64,000 nt of DNA from assembly GCF_001411555.2 (NCBI RefSeq), contig NC_049901.1, forward strand, positions 38,038,964-38,102,963, given 5' to 3'. The notes under the pieces are model-generated. The model was given only the letters and a program-made list of their open reading frames with translations, was not told where the DNA came from and ran no database searches. A program made the translations under genes and the position numbers. Source of the DNA: Juglans regia. Lineage: Eukaryota; Streptophyta; Magnoliopsida; Fagales; Juglandaceae. Positions 35,401 to 50,618 of the stretch are shown piece after piece. How positions within the stretch are numbered: the first letter of the stretch is position 1; each line of letters starts with the position of its first letter.

Positions 35401-38160
35401 TTATGTTCCCAAAATTTTTTATCCTTAATGGCATCTAGCATTTAGTTGTGATGTCTGACTGTTGTTTTTGCCATAGCCTAGTCTGATGGTGGCTATCATT
35501 GATGTTGGAAACACTTCTTATCTTCCAATATGACATATGGAGAAGTTTCCCCCATCTAGAATTCTTAGATATGATTTGAAACATGAGCTTAAATGGAAAA
35601 TCTAAACTTAAAATAACTCACTGGATTTTACATAGAGTTAAGTACAGAAACAGTCTATGGGTTTTACACATTTATCTTTTCACTCATTGGATTTTCATAT
35701 CAAACCTAAAGAGTGAACCAATAAATTGAAAACCCAAGGAGTGAAAAGATAAACATGTAAAACTTAGGGACTGTTTTTATACTAAACCCTATATAAAATG
35801 TATTTTCTATGACATTTGTATCTCCAATGAAAGAAAAAAGACATTCAATCTCATATCAGAACAAATTGCAGCTGTAAACTTTAAACTGCTGACGAATTTT
35901 ATTATTGTGCCAGAAGTGGTGATTATACCGAGCTGTTAAATGTTACTGTTAGGAGAACTTGCATTCCAGATTGAAGTTTTAGGGTATAGATTTTCCCCAA
36001 TACATCATCCTTTCCAAGACGGTAGTCATGAACTTGCAGTTGCATTGCCATTGCTGCTTTGTTTTTCTCTTTATATTTACATAAAAAAAGTTATTACCGT
36101 TCTATGCATTTCTCAGGGCTTTGGCCAAATCCTTAGGTTGCCCCCCATTTTCTGCAAAATTCCTAACCCTTGGATGACTGAAATTTTGTTACTCAGGTCC
36201 ACCTTGCACAGAGTTTTGGTGAATGGTCAAGAGAGATACTCTGTAAGGCCCCTGTTTTTAATTTTATTTTCCTTTCTTTTTCAAATAGTATTTTGAAGGC
36301 TCACCACGAGCTTTCAGATGATCCACAATCATGGGTCACCAGTTTTATAATGTCACTATATAAATTACTCAACTTTATCTTTTATATGTTCTCTGTTACT
36401 ATTTATTACATTTATCTGGATTTATTTGCACAATAGGACCTATGTTACAATTGGCACTTACAGTTTCGCCATTTGAAACTTTCACTACTTGGATCTCCTT
36501 TGAAGTGTTCCCCCTATTAGTGAAAGAATCAGTTATAGTTGTGGCCACCGGGAAGGCAAACTGGGGTTGCTTAGAAATCTGAGATCAAGTGTTCTCCACA
36601 CTTGTTATTTTACCAAGCCAATTCAACTGTCAGTAATATCAATATCTATAGTGCACAAGTTTCTTGCCCTCCACTATTGCTCTCCCTCACTAGCCCCTGG
36701 CAACTTCTCCCTTGTTTCTGAATCTAAAATAAGACACAAAAGAATGTATTTGACTTCTTGCTGTTTCAAAGAACAATCTCATTGTCTTGTTGCATGAGAA
36801 AGCAGCTGGGTTGTAAATGAAATTGTTAACTTGGTGAGGGGCTCTAATTCGTTGAGGATATCTTTCAATCTTATTCATGTTATTATTGGATGACATTTTG
36901 CTTCCAAATATATAGCTGAATTCCTCGAGTTGCTTATTATTATTTGCATAAATGCATTTTCTTTTGAAAGTGGTCCTTAGTACGTATATCTCATTTCCCT
37001 TTTCCTGTGGCAGATTGCATATTTTGTGGAACCAAGTCATGATTGTCTTGTTGAGTGCTTGCCAACATGCAAGTCAGAAAATAATCCTCCCAAGTAAGTT
37101 TGTATTCACACAATATTTTTATTTTCTGTTTGAACTTAAAATGTATTTTTTTTTTTTATTCTCTCCCACACACAAAGTGAATGGGCACTGTGCTGTGGGT
37201 TTTTGTCCAGCGATTGAAATAGAAGAAACAAGTAAATGAATTCTAAAATAGAGGATGCACAATCATTGAAAAATATGGACTACACATGATAATTTAGACT
37301 TTTAAACTAAAATTCTAAAATATAAAGCATGAACCCTAAAATCCCTAATCCTAATCCACTTAGGGGTGGCCGCAACTGGAATCCGGAGGACCACCCCCAG
37401 AGGTGTCCTAGTGGCCATTCCGGGTTTTTTTTTTTTTTTTTTCAAGTTTTAGTTTTGGTTATTTTAATTTTGAATGTGTAATCTAGTATGGGTGTTGGTA
37501 TTTTATCATCTTATAGAAAGCTGACGTAAAAGAGGGATGTACACCATATACTAGTTGAAATTAAATTAAAAAAAAGGGTAAATAAAAGCCTCAAATTGCT
37601 GATAACAGGGTGACACAGATGGATGAGCTTCACTTTTATGTCAGAAAATTGAATATTTTAGTTAATAATATTTTGCTGCAGTTTTCTTCTAAAATAAGTG
37701 TATCACTATGGAAGTAACTTTTTTTCTTGCCTTCAATGGTCCGGCATTAGCTCTGCTCTTTAAGTGTTTATTATCACGAGATGCAGTGATCACAGCTATT
37801 AAATAAACTATTTTCGATTATTCTGTTGCAAGGATCAAGTGTTTCGATTATGAGATCCTTAAAATGCTCCCTGGCTTCTGTTTAAACTCGTACACGTTCC
37901 TCATTTGCCTGCGATGTTAAATTTCTAGATCATCCCAAATGGTGCCTGGATAATTAGCTGGCAGTTATAAATGTAGAATCATTAGCATGAATTTGGAAAT
38001 ATCATAGACTGCAATTTAAATTCTGAACGTACTCTTCTAATTATGTGTTGCATTTCTCTGTTTTGCCAGGTTTCCTCCCATCTTATGTCGAACTTACCTT
38101 AGCCAACGCTACGAGGATACTCATACTGATCTGAGTATATACAACAAAACTGAAGATTAA
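32488..38160 (+). CDS. 2-oxoglutarate/Fe(II)-dependent dioxygenase (11 exons, 336 aa)
   Basis: Exons: 32488-32595, 32703-32898, 32982-33080, 33538-33589, 34197-34318, 34402-34502, 34589-34647, 35242-35298, 36197-36242, 37014-37093, 38070-38160. All introns are GT-AG and every phase joins, giving 1011 nt. The N-terminal DIOX_N domain contains SGFFYVVNHGI. The catalytic fold keeps the Fe ligands H208 and D210 (AHSDYGLIT) and H269 (STLHRVL), and the 2-oxoglutarate-binding pair R278 and S280 (RYS). Length fits soluble plant 2-ODDs (300-370 aa). No targeting signal is seen, so a cytosolic enzyme is expected. The sequence resembles the plant group annotated as iron/ascorbate oxidoreductase-like rather than ACC oxidase or gibberellin oxidases; the substrate cannot be named. 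A GAGAA pentamer repeat (32356-32382) lies in the leader, and the TE-like element ends just upstream, so its promoter may derive partly from that element. Confidence 0.9.
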
Positions 38161-39527
38161 GTTTTGCCCCAGGACGCTTTGGGAGATCTACACGCCCGAG
38201 CAGCCAGAAATTTATTCTACCAAATCAAGTTCGAACGATATAATCAGACCAGTAGAGGTTTCTACATAGATTTACACTTGTTTTTACATGTTTTTCTATA
38301 TTATGTTGCTTTAGGTAAAATCATAAGGTGGGTGGGCTATGTCGGTGAAGAAAATGTCGATTCCGGATGTATAACCATGCAATTTTAGAATTTCGGTGGG
38401 CCATTATTAGAGATATGGTGTCAGGTGTGTAACAAACGGATGTATATAATTAGTTATTGGAAAGAGTAATGCTAGAGAGAAGTTACTATAGTAGTACATA
38501 CTTTGTACTCACTGCGTGGCTGCTTCTAGTTGATTGTTCACAACACTCGGAGAAATGTGTAGTCTAGATGATGTCACATTATGTGTGTAAAATGAATGTT
38601 CTCAATAATGATTTCTATCTATATTTATTCTATTAAAAAATTGTTTGGAGCATCCTCAGCCATTTTCGCGTGCATGGGTGCTGTCCTTATGACATGGTCC
38701 ACATGACCGCAACATGTCAACTCTGGTCTAGTGCCCCCACATATAAATCATGAACAGTACTTATTGATCGAGTGGAAACAGACCATTCTTGATTTCATTT
38801 TCAGGGCAACACTGTTTGGACTACGTTTTCATTAAGAGAAGTGTCCTCTTACAAAATAAACTCATAAATCGACATTATTTTATATGATAAATTAGATCTA
38901 TTTTATAATAAAAATAATTTTACAATCTAATATATTATATCAAGTCACATCTTTGTAGATTTATTTCTATAGTTAAAAGCATCTCCCTTTGGTTAAAAAA
39001 AATATGGTCACGGCTGGCATCACGTTGGAAGAGGGACAAGAAGAAGCAGGATATTTTGTTTTTTTGCCACAGATAATGTATATAATTAATATACAGGTTG
39101 TCGTCCATGCATATCTAGATTCGTTACCGAAATGACGTTCTGGGAATGATTTTTTTAAGTCGTTTTCATAAACATGTTTTTCTTAATATAGACCCAATCA
39201 TACCCAAGATAGCTCTAGAGCCATATTGCTACACGCAATGCTATTCTTTCCAAGTTTGAACCCCATTCAGCAAAACACCAGAGGAAATGGGAGAATATTA
39301 CAATTTTATTCCAATCAACATGCCGTAGGATACACGCTTACGAAAAAAACAGTGGGGTACATAATGTTGATACTATCCGGAAGTGACATAACACTCCAGT
39401 TTATAAGAGAAGTTGTAAACCGTTTTTGCATGAAAACTATTTCCAAACACACCATAAGCAACATCCAGCTCGATGACAAGGTTTTGACATGGTAAAACAC
39501 TTGTTAAGACTCACCAATAGGGAGCAT
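38161..39527. other. Convergent intergenic region between the dioxygenase and malic enzyme genes
   Basis: It contains the 3' UTRs of both genes and the MITE at 38463-38636. No further gene is supported; the small ORF at 38164-38388 directly follows the dioxygenase stop and is UTR. Confidence 0.65.
38463..38636. mobile_element. MITE, GC-retaining copy (family shared with 27411-27592)
   Basis: Its start (AAAGAGTAATGCTAGAG) and end (TATCTATATTTATTCTAT) match the copy at 27411-27592. The interior keeps C and G where the other copy has T and A, so this copy is likely nearer the ancestral sequence. It is non-coding. Confidence 0.55.
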
Positions 39528-44183
<4,656 letters not shown>

Positions 44184-44302
44184 CCTGATCACCTCTTTAG
44201 AACCTCTGACCAAAGTCAACACTCTCCTGATCTGCAATACACACGACACAAGAAGCAGCTACACTCAAAAACAGAAGATACCCAAAACTCTCTCTCGCTC
44301 TA

Positions 44303-44310
44303 CTATATAG
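44303..44310 (-). promoter_or_regulatory. Possible TATA box of the malic enzyme gene
   Basis: TCTATATAG-type sequence on the minus strand, about 120 bp upstream of the ATG at 44183 and followed by CT-rich leader. A single G-box CACGTG sits further upstream at 44734-44739. The assignment rests on position only. Confidence 0.4.
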
Positions 44311-45658
44311 ATACCCACCAAAACACAAGGCTGGGAAGAGTTTCGCAGTTCACAGATAAATAATAAAAAACAGACAGTCAAATCGGGAAAAAGAATCAAA
44401 GATGAGGTGTAGGCTCGTTTTCAATTTGAAAAACGGATTATACTTTTCTTTATGTAAAGTGTGGATAAGATTTATCGTGTTTTTCTTTTTTCTTTCAGAT
44501 TGTTTTGATTGCAGTAGAAGTGGTGGTGGTCACTCATGATCATGATCGATCATGATCGACAAGGAAGAGTGGTGGGTGTGGATGGATATTTTATTATTTA
44601 CAAGAACGTGGGGCTGCAATAGATGGATTATATGGAGCTCATCACGGAGACATTGTCGGTAGCTTCTCTCTCTATTCTCTATTCTGGTAGTGATACTCTT
44701 ACCTCTTCTCCACTGCTGCTCTACTACCCCGCTCACGTGGCTCTCTTTTTTATTTTTCTTCCGTGGCTCTCTTTTTTATTTTTCTTCCGTCCTTTCTTTA
44801 GATTGTTTGATCCCAAACTCTTCTCAATTCATCTCAATTTATCATTATAATTTTTTTAAATTTTAATATAAAATATAATAAATAATTCAACTTTTTTAAA
44901 TTTTAAAATAATAATAATATTAAAAAATAATATTTTAACAATATTTTATCATTTCAACTCAACTCAACTCACTTCAACATCTAAACACAACCTAAAAACA
45001 CTGTTAAAAAGCTCGGAACCTGTTCTTCCGCCCAAAAGCCACGCTTGCTCAGAAGCTCAAAACTCTCTCCCCTCCGCCCAAAAGCCACTGTGAATGCATT
45101 TGATATTGCTCTTGATTGTGTCTGCAATTCAGATTGTTTTGGTTAAACCATTTCACCTTGGTTGATTTTGCTATTCACCTTGACTTGAAACTATTTGCAG
45201 CTATGGTTTGTATCTTACGCTTGTTGAGTTTTGTCAATTCAAAGGAGAAACTTGGTAAAAGGCAAAGGCTGAAAACTCTATAATTTTCTTGCTGTTGTCT
45301 ATCTTTCTTTTGTTTTAAGGGTAACGCTACCCATTGGTTCTTTGGAACAGAGCTCTGTTTCAAGTCCTTATTATACACAATGACATTTCCAGTTCAATAT
45401 TTTTTTATGTTATATACCCTCAAAACCCAAAAAAAGGGGAAGAAAAAATTGGTTGTAGAGTAATTTTTACTCAAAGGAGAGAAAGAGAGGGACCCTGATT
45501 TTGTTCTAGATCAAGAGACATGCCAGGGAGCGGAAGCTTTCCTCGTCGACTCCATTGCTTTCAAAAGAGAACGAAAAAAGACAAAAGCTTCCAGAGAGCA
45601 AAAGAAGTTGCTGCTTTTGAAATTAAAGCAGCCAAAGGAATCTCACAGTCGCCCTTAC
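44311..45658. other. Malic enzyme upstream region, non-coding
   Basis: It contains a duplicated ~26-bp CT-rich unit (about 44737-44790), the MITE at 44801-44992 and a repeated CCGCCCAAAAGCCAC (about 45027 and 45075). No coding region is supported. Confidence 0.55.
44801..44992. mobile_element. MITE related to the element at 1026-1244
   Basis: It shares the CTCATCTCAA, AATATAATAAATAATTCAAC and AATAATAATATTAAAAAATA segments with 1026-1244. Its ends, GATTGTTTGATC on the left and the complement of GGTTGTGTTTAGATG on the right, are imperfect inverted repeats. The target duplication is not clear. Confidence 0.5.
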
Positions 45659-45781
45659 GGTCTGGGTGCGATGTGAGGGAGGCTTCTGAGAGTGTGTTGT
45701 GAGAGAGAGAATGTGGGAGAGAGGCGAAGGAGACGGTTCAGTGGATATCTCATCCGAGAAGCGCCGTCGAACGTTAGCCAT
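45659..45781 (-). CDS. Possible first-exon fragment of an unrecognised gene
   Basis: On the minus strand, ATG 45781 opens a 41-codon, S/P/T-rich frame (MANVRRRFSDEI at the start) that ends at a GT donor (GTAAGG) after 45659. The base composition is higher in GC than its surroundings. No following exon with a compatible splice site and motif was found on the minus strand below it, where the malic enzyme lies. It may be a real exon, an orphaned fragment or chance. No function is proposed. Confidence 0.25.
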
Positions 45782-46380
45782 ATCGAGAGGAGAGGCCACA
45801 CCGGGAGGCCATGCTATCAACGCGAAGGAAAGGGGTTTATGAAATTGAGAAATGTGTTTGAATTTCAAATGATGTGCTAAGAGAAAAATAAAAGCAAAAT
45901 AAAGCGACGTGGAGGCTTGGTAGTAGAGTAGTAGTAGAGAAAAAGTAAGTTTATCATTTTCCCTATTCTCTAGTCTCTCTCTATCTGTTGGATCGACTTG
46001 CAAAACTGTTGTTTTGGTTCTCTTCTTTCAGCGTGTCGGCTTTCCGGTCATTCTTTCAAGTTTTCAGAAACTGTTGTAAAAGGTAAAAATTTAGAACGTG
46101 CATCTCATTTTGTTTCCTTTTATATCCATCTCATATAGTACGAACAAAGCAATGATATATAAAGAAGAATAATGATACTTTGACATTTTATTTTGATATT
46201 TCATTTATTTTAATTTTTTTCTTTATTTAACAATTAAAAAAGTGATTATTAATATAATATATTTTTTTTAAAATATTTTAAAATAATAAAAAAATTGAAA
46301 AAAATAAAAAGTTAATTTTGACTTAACGATAATTTGTAGTGGACAGATATGAACAGCAGGGTAACACCACTCTATAAAGA
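45782..46380. other. Non-coding, no gene seen
   Basis: Upstream of the possible exon. AT-rich after 46130; the stretch 46150-46330 resembles 62440-62600 and may be another decayed MITE. Confidence 0.5.
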
Positions 46381-46575
46381 ATAATTCTACTTATCATCTC
46401 TACACACCACACATTATATCTATTTTAATTTTTTTTTTTTATAACAACTATGTGATGTATAGATGATAAGTAGAATAACTCAATTAGTTTAATAAGAATA
46501 AAATAAAATAAAAAATAATAAAAATAATTTTAAAATATATAAAATATGTGATGTGGGATGATGAGTAGGATCTCT
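46381..46575. mobile_element. Small MITE with inverted repeats (family also at 48250-48435)
   Basis: TTCTACTTATCATCTCTACAC at 46384 onward is repeated in inverted form near 46455-46477 (GTATAGATGATAAGTAGAAT). The right extension to 46575 matches 48250-48335 in the opposite orientation. It is non-coding and AT-rich. Confidence 0.55.
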
Positions 46576-48033
46576 CAACCTATAATCAAATTCTTAGAGC
46601 TCATTTCTATCAATTTTTTCTTTTTTGGAAGATGATACTTGTGTTACCATAAATTAATGTAATCATGATATTTTATTAAAATTTATTTGAAGATTATATA
46701 ATTATATTTTCTTAAAAATAAAATTATAACATAATTATAAGAAAATTGTAATTGTATCACTGCCTAGCTAGATCCATTGAAAAATATAAATTATTTTAGA
46801 TATTCTAGATTATATATTTTAGATATTTTGTTATTAAATGTTTTTTTTATAATACTATTTCTTAATAATATGACATCAGTGAAAAAAAAGAGTGTTTCAT
46901 ATATCAAAAAGTCTAGTTGCACACGGCGTGGGAACCCCCCCGCGTACCCGTCCCTCCACGTGGAAAAATTGAAACGGCGCGTTTTATGTTTAACCCAAAC
47001 GACATGTCCACTCACGAACAAAGCATGAAGGGGTCTTCTTCTCATCTTCTTCATCTACTCACGTGTTGTTGAACCCAGGTTTGGTTCTTCTCATCTTCTT
47101 CTACCCATGTAGAAGATTGGGTGATTGTGGCGTTTTTTCACCCGCTTCACGCAAGAAACTTTTCTTCCTTTTTTTTGGAACGAAACAGACAGGGTTGATT
47201 TTAAAATCAGGTTTGAGTCAAATTTTGGTGACGATCCAACGAATCCATGATGTTGATGCTTGCTTTTCTCAAAGAGAGGTCGTGAACAGATAACATATGC
47301 AACCTAACAGTCTCAAGAGCTTTTCTTTGGTTTCTCTTCACAATCCACTCTTACAATTTATATTATTATTTTTACTCACCAAAAATTGATAGAACTTAGT
47401 CCATGACCATTTCCATTTTCCCTTGTTGTGCACAGACAGAGAGAGATTGGCAGAGAGATCCCTGTTTTCCAGTTCTGTCCTTGAAGAATTTACAGTGGGA
47501 AAACACCCGGGTTCCATGCCACGAGTAGTCCCCTCCAGCTAAGGTAGTTGAAGAATTTGAAAGTTTTTCAATTCCCATACCCCTTTTTTTGGCACACGTA
47601 TAATGATACCCTTGAGAGGAGAGAACCCAAATCTTGAGAGAAAGGTTTGATCTTGAGAGGAGAGAGTCCAGATCTAAGAGTGTGAACTTGAGAGGAAAGA
47701 GCCCAGATCTTGAGAGGAGGAGAGGTTTGATCTTGAAGTTTTGAAGTAAGTCAAATATGGCAGAACGTGATTAGAGAGTAGAGATGGACTTCTGAAGTCC
47801 TCGACTAGCGTGCAGAGTTGAGAAAATAAACTAAAAAAAAATAACTCAATAATTATCCTTTTCTGAAAACGTTGTTTTTTTTTAATAATAATATCGGCTG
47901 CGTCAGCCGATTCCGCAAAAGGTACCCATCCTCGGGTACCTGTAGCAGAACTGTTCATATATTCTTGTTTTTAAAAAAATCTATATTAGATAATTCTTTT
48001 GAAAATACCTATATAATAAACACTCCCGGGAGA
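46576..48033. other. Intergenic, no supported gene
   Basis: Low-complexity and repeat sequence. Short ORFs (for example 46777-47028 and 47674-47958) show no domain, start context or codon bias that I trust. Confidence 0.5.
47610..47735. repeat. Degenerate GA-rich tandem repeat
   Basis: The phrase CTTGAGAGGAGAGA(A/G)CCCA, followed by ATCTTGAGAG and AGGTTTGAT, recurs about three times with period variants of 28-65 bp. Confidence 0.5.
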
Positions 48034-48102
48034 CACGTGGGAATATCTTTCTCCACGTGTTATTCTAACCGAAAGTGGTTGACACGTGCAACCATCCACG
48101 TG
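48034..48102. promoter_or_regulatory. Cluster of four G-boxes (CACGTG) in 69 bp
   Basis: Perfect CACGTG palindromes lie at 48034-48039, 48054-48059, 48083-48088 and 48097-48102, in contexts GACACGTGG, CCACGTGTT, GACACGTGC and CCACGTGTC. These are the binding cores of bZIP (ABF/GBF) and bHLH (PIF-type) factors. A TATA-like TCTATATATAATTG follows at about 48125. No convincing ORF lies within 500 bp downstream, so the transcript, if any, is non-coding or its gene has been lost. Confidence 0.6.
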
Positions 48103-48249
48103 TCCTACTCAGATCGATCGAATTATCTATATATAATTGATCACATCGCGCAATATTTGCATGTTGTCTACATCTGGGGGAGTTCAGATCTAATCACAAT
48201 AATTAAAGGGAGAAAAAATAAAAAAACCCCTCAAACGCTAGCCGTATTT

Positions 48250-48435
48250 TATTAAAGACGGATAATCTCACTTTACATAATTTATATATTTTAAAATTAT
48301 TTATTATTATTTATTATTTATTTTATTCTTATTAAACTAATTAAATTATTCTACTTATCATCTATACAATATATATTTATTATAAAAAAAATAAAAATAA
48401 ATAAAAATAAATATGATTATGTGATGTGTAGAGAC
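48250..48435. mobile_element. Inverted copy of the small MITE at 46381-46575
   Basis: TTTATATATTTTAAAATTAT through AATTATTCTACTTATCATCT is the reverse complement of about 46460-46550, followed by a decayed partner arm (GTGATGTGTAGAGAC). Confidence 0.55.
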
Positions 48436-48622
48436 TTTAAAATAATCCAGAAAACACTGGACCGCCACTCATGTGATAAATAATTAAGTGGAAGGCTCTT
48501 TAAAAATAAAAAAAAATAAAAAAATAAAAAATTAATGAGAAAATAATTGAGTGCTGTGTTCAAGTGTTGTTGATCTGCTCAAACTTTTTATTGGAACTTT
48601 CTGTCGGTCGACGGTGGAGGAA

Positions 48623-48664
<42 letters not shown>

Positions 48665-49555
48665 GATGGTAGAAGGTGCAGGCGAATATTCTGAATAATT
48701 GAAAAAATAAATTATTAGCAATAAGCACACAGCTTTTGACATGCATGGTTGGACCCTTTATGCATGCATGATGACGTTGAGCATAGAATCTTCTCTTTAT
48801 CAGAAACCCTAATTATTTGAATGTAAATCTTCATTAATATCTTTAATTTATTCCATAGAATTAGGTCATGTCGTCTTTACTAATATTTAGACGAATATTC
48901 TATCATTTTCATTTATTAAAAAGAAAAAAAAGTCTCGTTTGTATTATTTAATAACTTTCATCTCAACTTATTATCCAAAACTTCTCTTAAAAATATTAAA
49001 ATATTAAATTTTTTTTTTCTCTTTATAAACATCTTTTATTTGTTCCTATGCTATATTGCTTGGATTATGGCTGGTGAGTTTATCAACGTTTTTGGAGTTG
49101 CAGGGTGCAAACGAGTTCATTTGTGGGGAAAGTTATAAATAGAAGAGACCGAAGTTAATATATGATAGAAACTGAATAAGTCACTCAAAGAGATTATAAG
49201 TCAAGTTTAGAGTCAGAAAGATCTTAAACTAATATAATTGTACGTAGTCATTTACTTTTATATTTTATTTCTATGTAATGATTGAGCACTCAAAATTATT
49301 TTAGATTTTAAAGACTCCTTCATTAAATCTATAAGGTGGTTTTGTATTTTCCAAATTTATTTATCGTCATATCTGGTGATTTGTGATTTCTCGATAAGAT
49401 TAATCTGTTAAGTTTTTAAATCAATCATAATTGTGATAAAAAATACGTACCTATTCACCTGTCCACGTGCATTTCGAATCTGTCCCTTGACATTTCTTTT
49501 ACCCAGAACAAAAAAAAAAACGATGAATCCCACCATATTTCAAACTTCAAAGAAT
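48436..49555. other. Non-coding, with an AT microsatellite
   Basis: An uninterrupted (AT)n run spans 48625-48661. The rest is AT-rich and no gene is supported. Confidence 0.55.
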
Positions 49556-49605
49556 ATTGAAACCCTCGTCAAGAGGCATATGGCCTGAAGGCATGATACC
49601 AGAAC

Positions 49606-50008
49606 TGTTGAAGTCCATGCCCTGAGCAGTCATTGCTGACTGCTCAGCGCTTAACCCTCAACCCCCAGCGCCCAACCACCTAATGAATGCAACAATAAAT
49701 GCGTTCATACGTGAAGTAATGCGCCTATAAATTGAAGTTTCAGACGAGAGCATCAAAGACACCCAAAGAAGAAAAGAAAAGAGATAGAGCCGAGAGAGCT
49801 CTGAGAGAAAAGAAGAGAGTTGAGTTGAGTAAGAGTGTGATCCTCCTCCTCTGTAATATTTTCTTGTGTTCCACTATTTATTAGTGAAGCTCTTTTCTGT
49901 GGATGTAGGCAGTTGCCGAACCACGTTAAATTTTTGGTGTCACTGAGTGCATGAGTGTACTCTTTTATTACCGCTTTTATCCCTTCCGCTGTGTTGATTT
50001 CCCCAACA
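49606..50008 (+). repeat. 5' LTR of the copia element
   Basis: 403 bp, TG...CA. It contains a possible TATA element (CCTATAAATTG, about 49729-49739) and a GA-rich transcribed region. Confidence 0.97.
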
Positions 50009-50010
50009 AG

Positions 50011-50022
50011 TGGTATCAGAGC
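50011..50022 (+). promoter_or_regulatory. Primer-binding site
   Basis: TGGTATCAGAGC, two bases after the 5' LTR, is the usual copia site complementary to the initiator methionine tRNA. Confidence 0.9.
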
Positions 50023-50149
50023 GTTTGTTGGAAGGAGTTTTTTACAGAAAACTCGGTTTTAGTGCGTAGCTCAGTTTTCAAATTTGAGCATACCACTGTG
50101 TTCCTCTCATCGAGACAAGAAAAACGGTGAAAACCAGACGCCAAACGAA

Positions 50150-50445
50150 GGCAGCACGCACTTCCACGCGCCGTCTGAAGATCGGAGAGTGAGACCCACT
50201 CTCGACACGCGTCCCACGCGCCCATAAGAGTATCTAGCGCGTGAGACCCACGCTCAGCCACACGCCACAGTCGCTCCAGGGAAGCCATTGCGCGTGAAGT
50301 TCACGCGCCTGACGTGCCCCTGACTTCATAAAAGCGCGTGAGTTACACGCGCCTACGCGTTCCACGCGCACCAGAGGAGTTCCTGCGCGTGAGGTACACG
50401 CGCCTACGCGTTTTGTTCGCGCCACGCACTGCACGCGCGACAGAG
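50150..50445 (+). other. CpG-rich leader with three tandem hairpins
   Basis: Between the primer-binding site and gag, GCGCGTG and CACGCGC pair around 5-base loops three times: 50290-50308, 50334-50352 and 50385-50403. CTACGCGTT follows the second and third. More GCGCGTGAG and CCACGCGC elements flank them. In retroelement RNAs this position often holds dimerisation and packaging signals; that role here is inference. Confidence 0.6.
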
Positions 50446-50618
50446 TTCCTGTTTTGGTTCTTTTGCTCATTCCTTGTGCTATCTGAGTCCGATTTTGACG
50501 AAACAAGACTCGTTTCCAACAAAATCAGACGTTCCGGACACAACGGTGCTGTCCATTTTTTGATATTCCACCTCGAAGATCATGTACTTGCATTTTGTAT
50601 TTAGAACAGTCTAAATCC

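Noticed and set aside
36243..37013. ORFs in dioxygenase intron 9 (for example 36567-36797)
   Set aside because: Intronic, no splice signals consistent with an alternative exon and no domain.
38164..38388. 74-codon ORF after the dioxygenase
   Set aside because: It follows the stop codon by three bases and has no similarity to anything I know; it is 3' UTR.
44249..44249. Upstream ATG as malic enzyme start
   Set aside because: The 22 extra residues have no family counterpart, and TTGCAG just inside them looks like a splice acceptor; kept only as an alternative.
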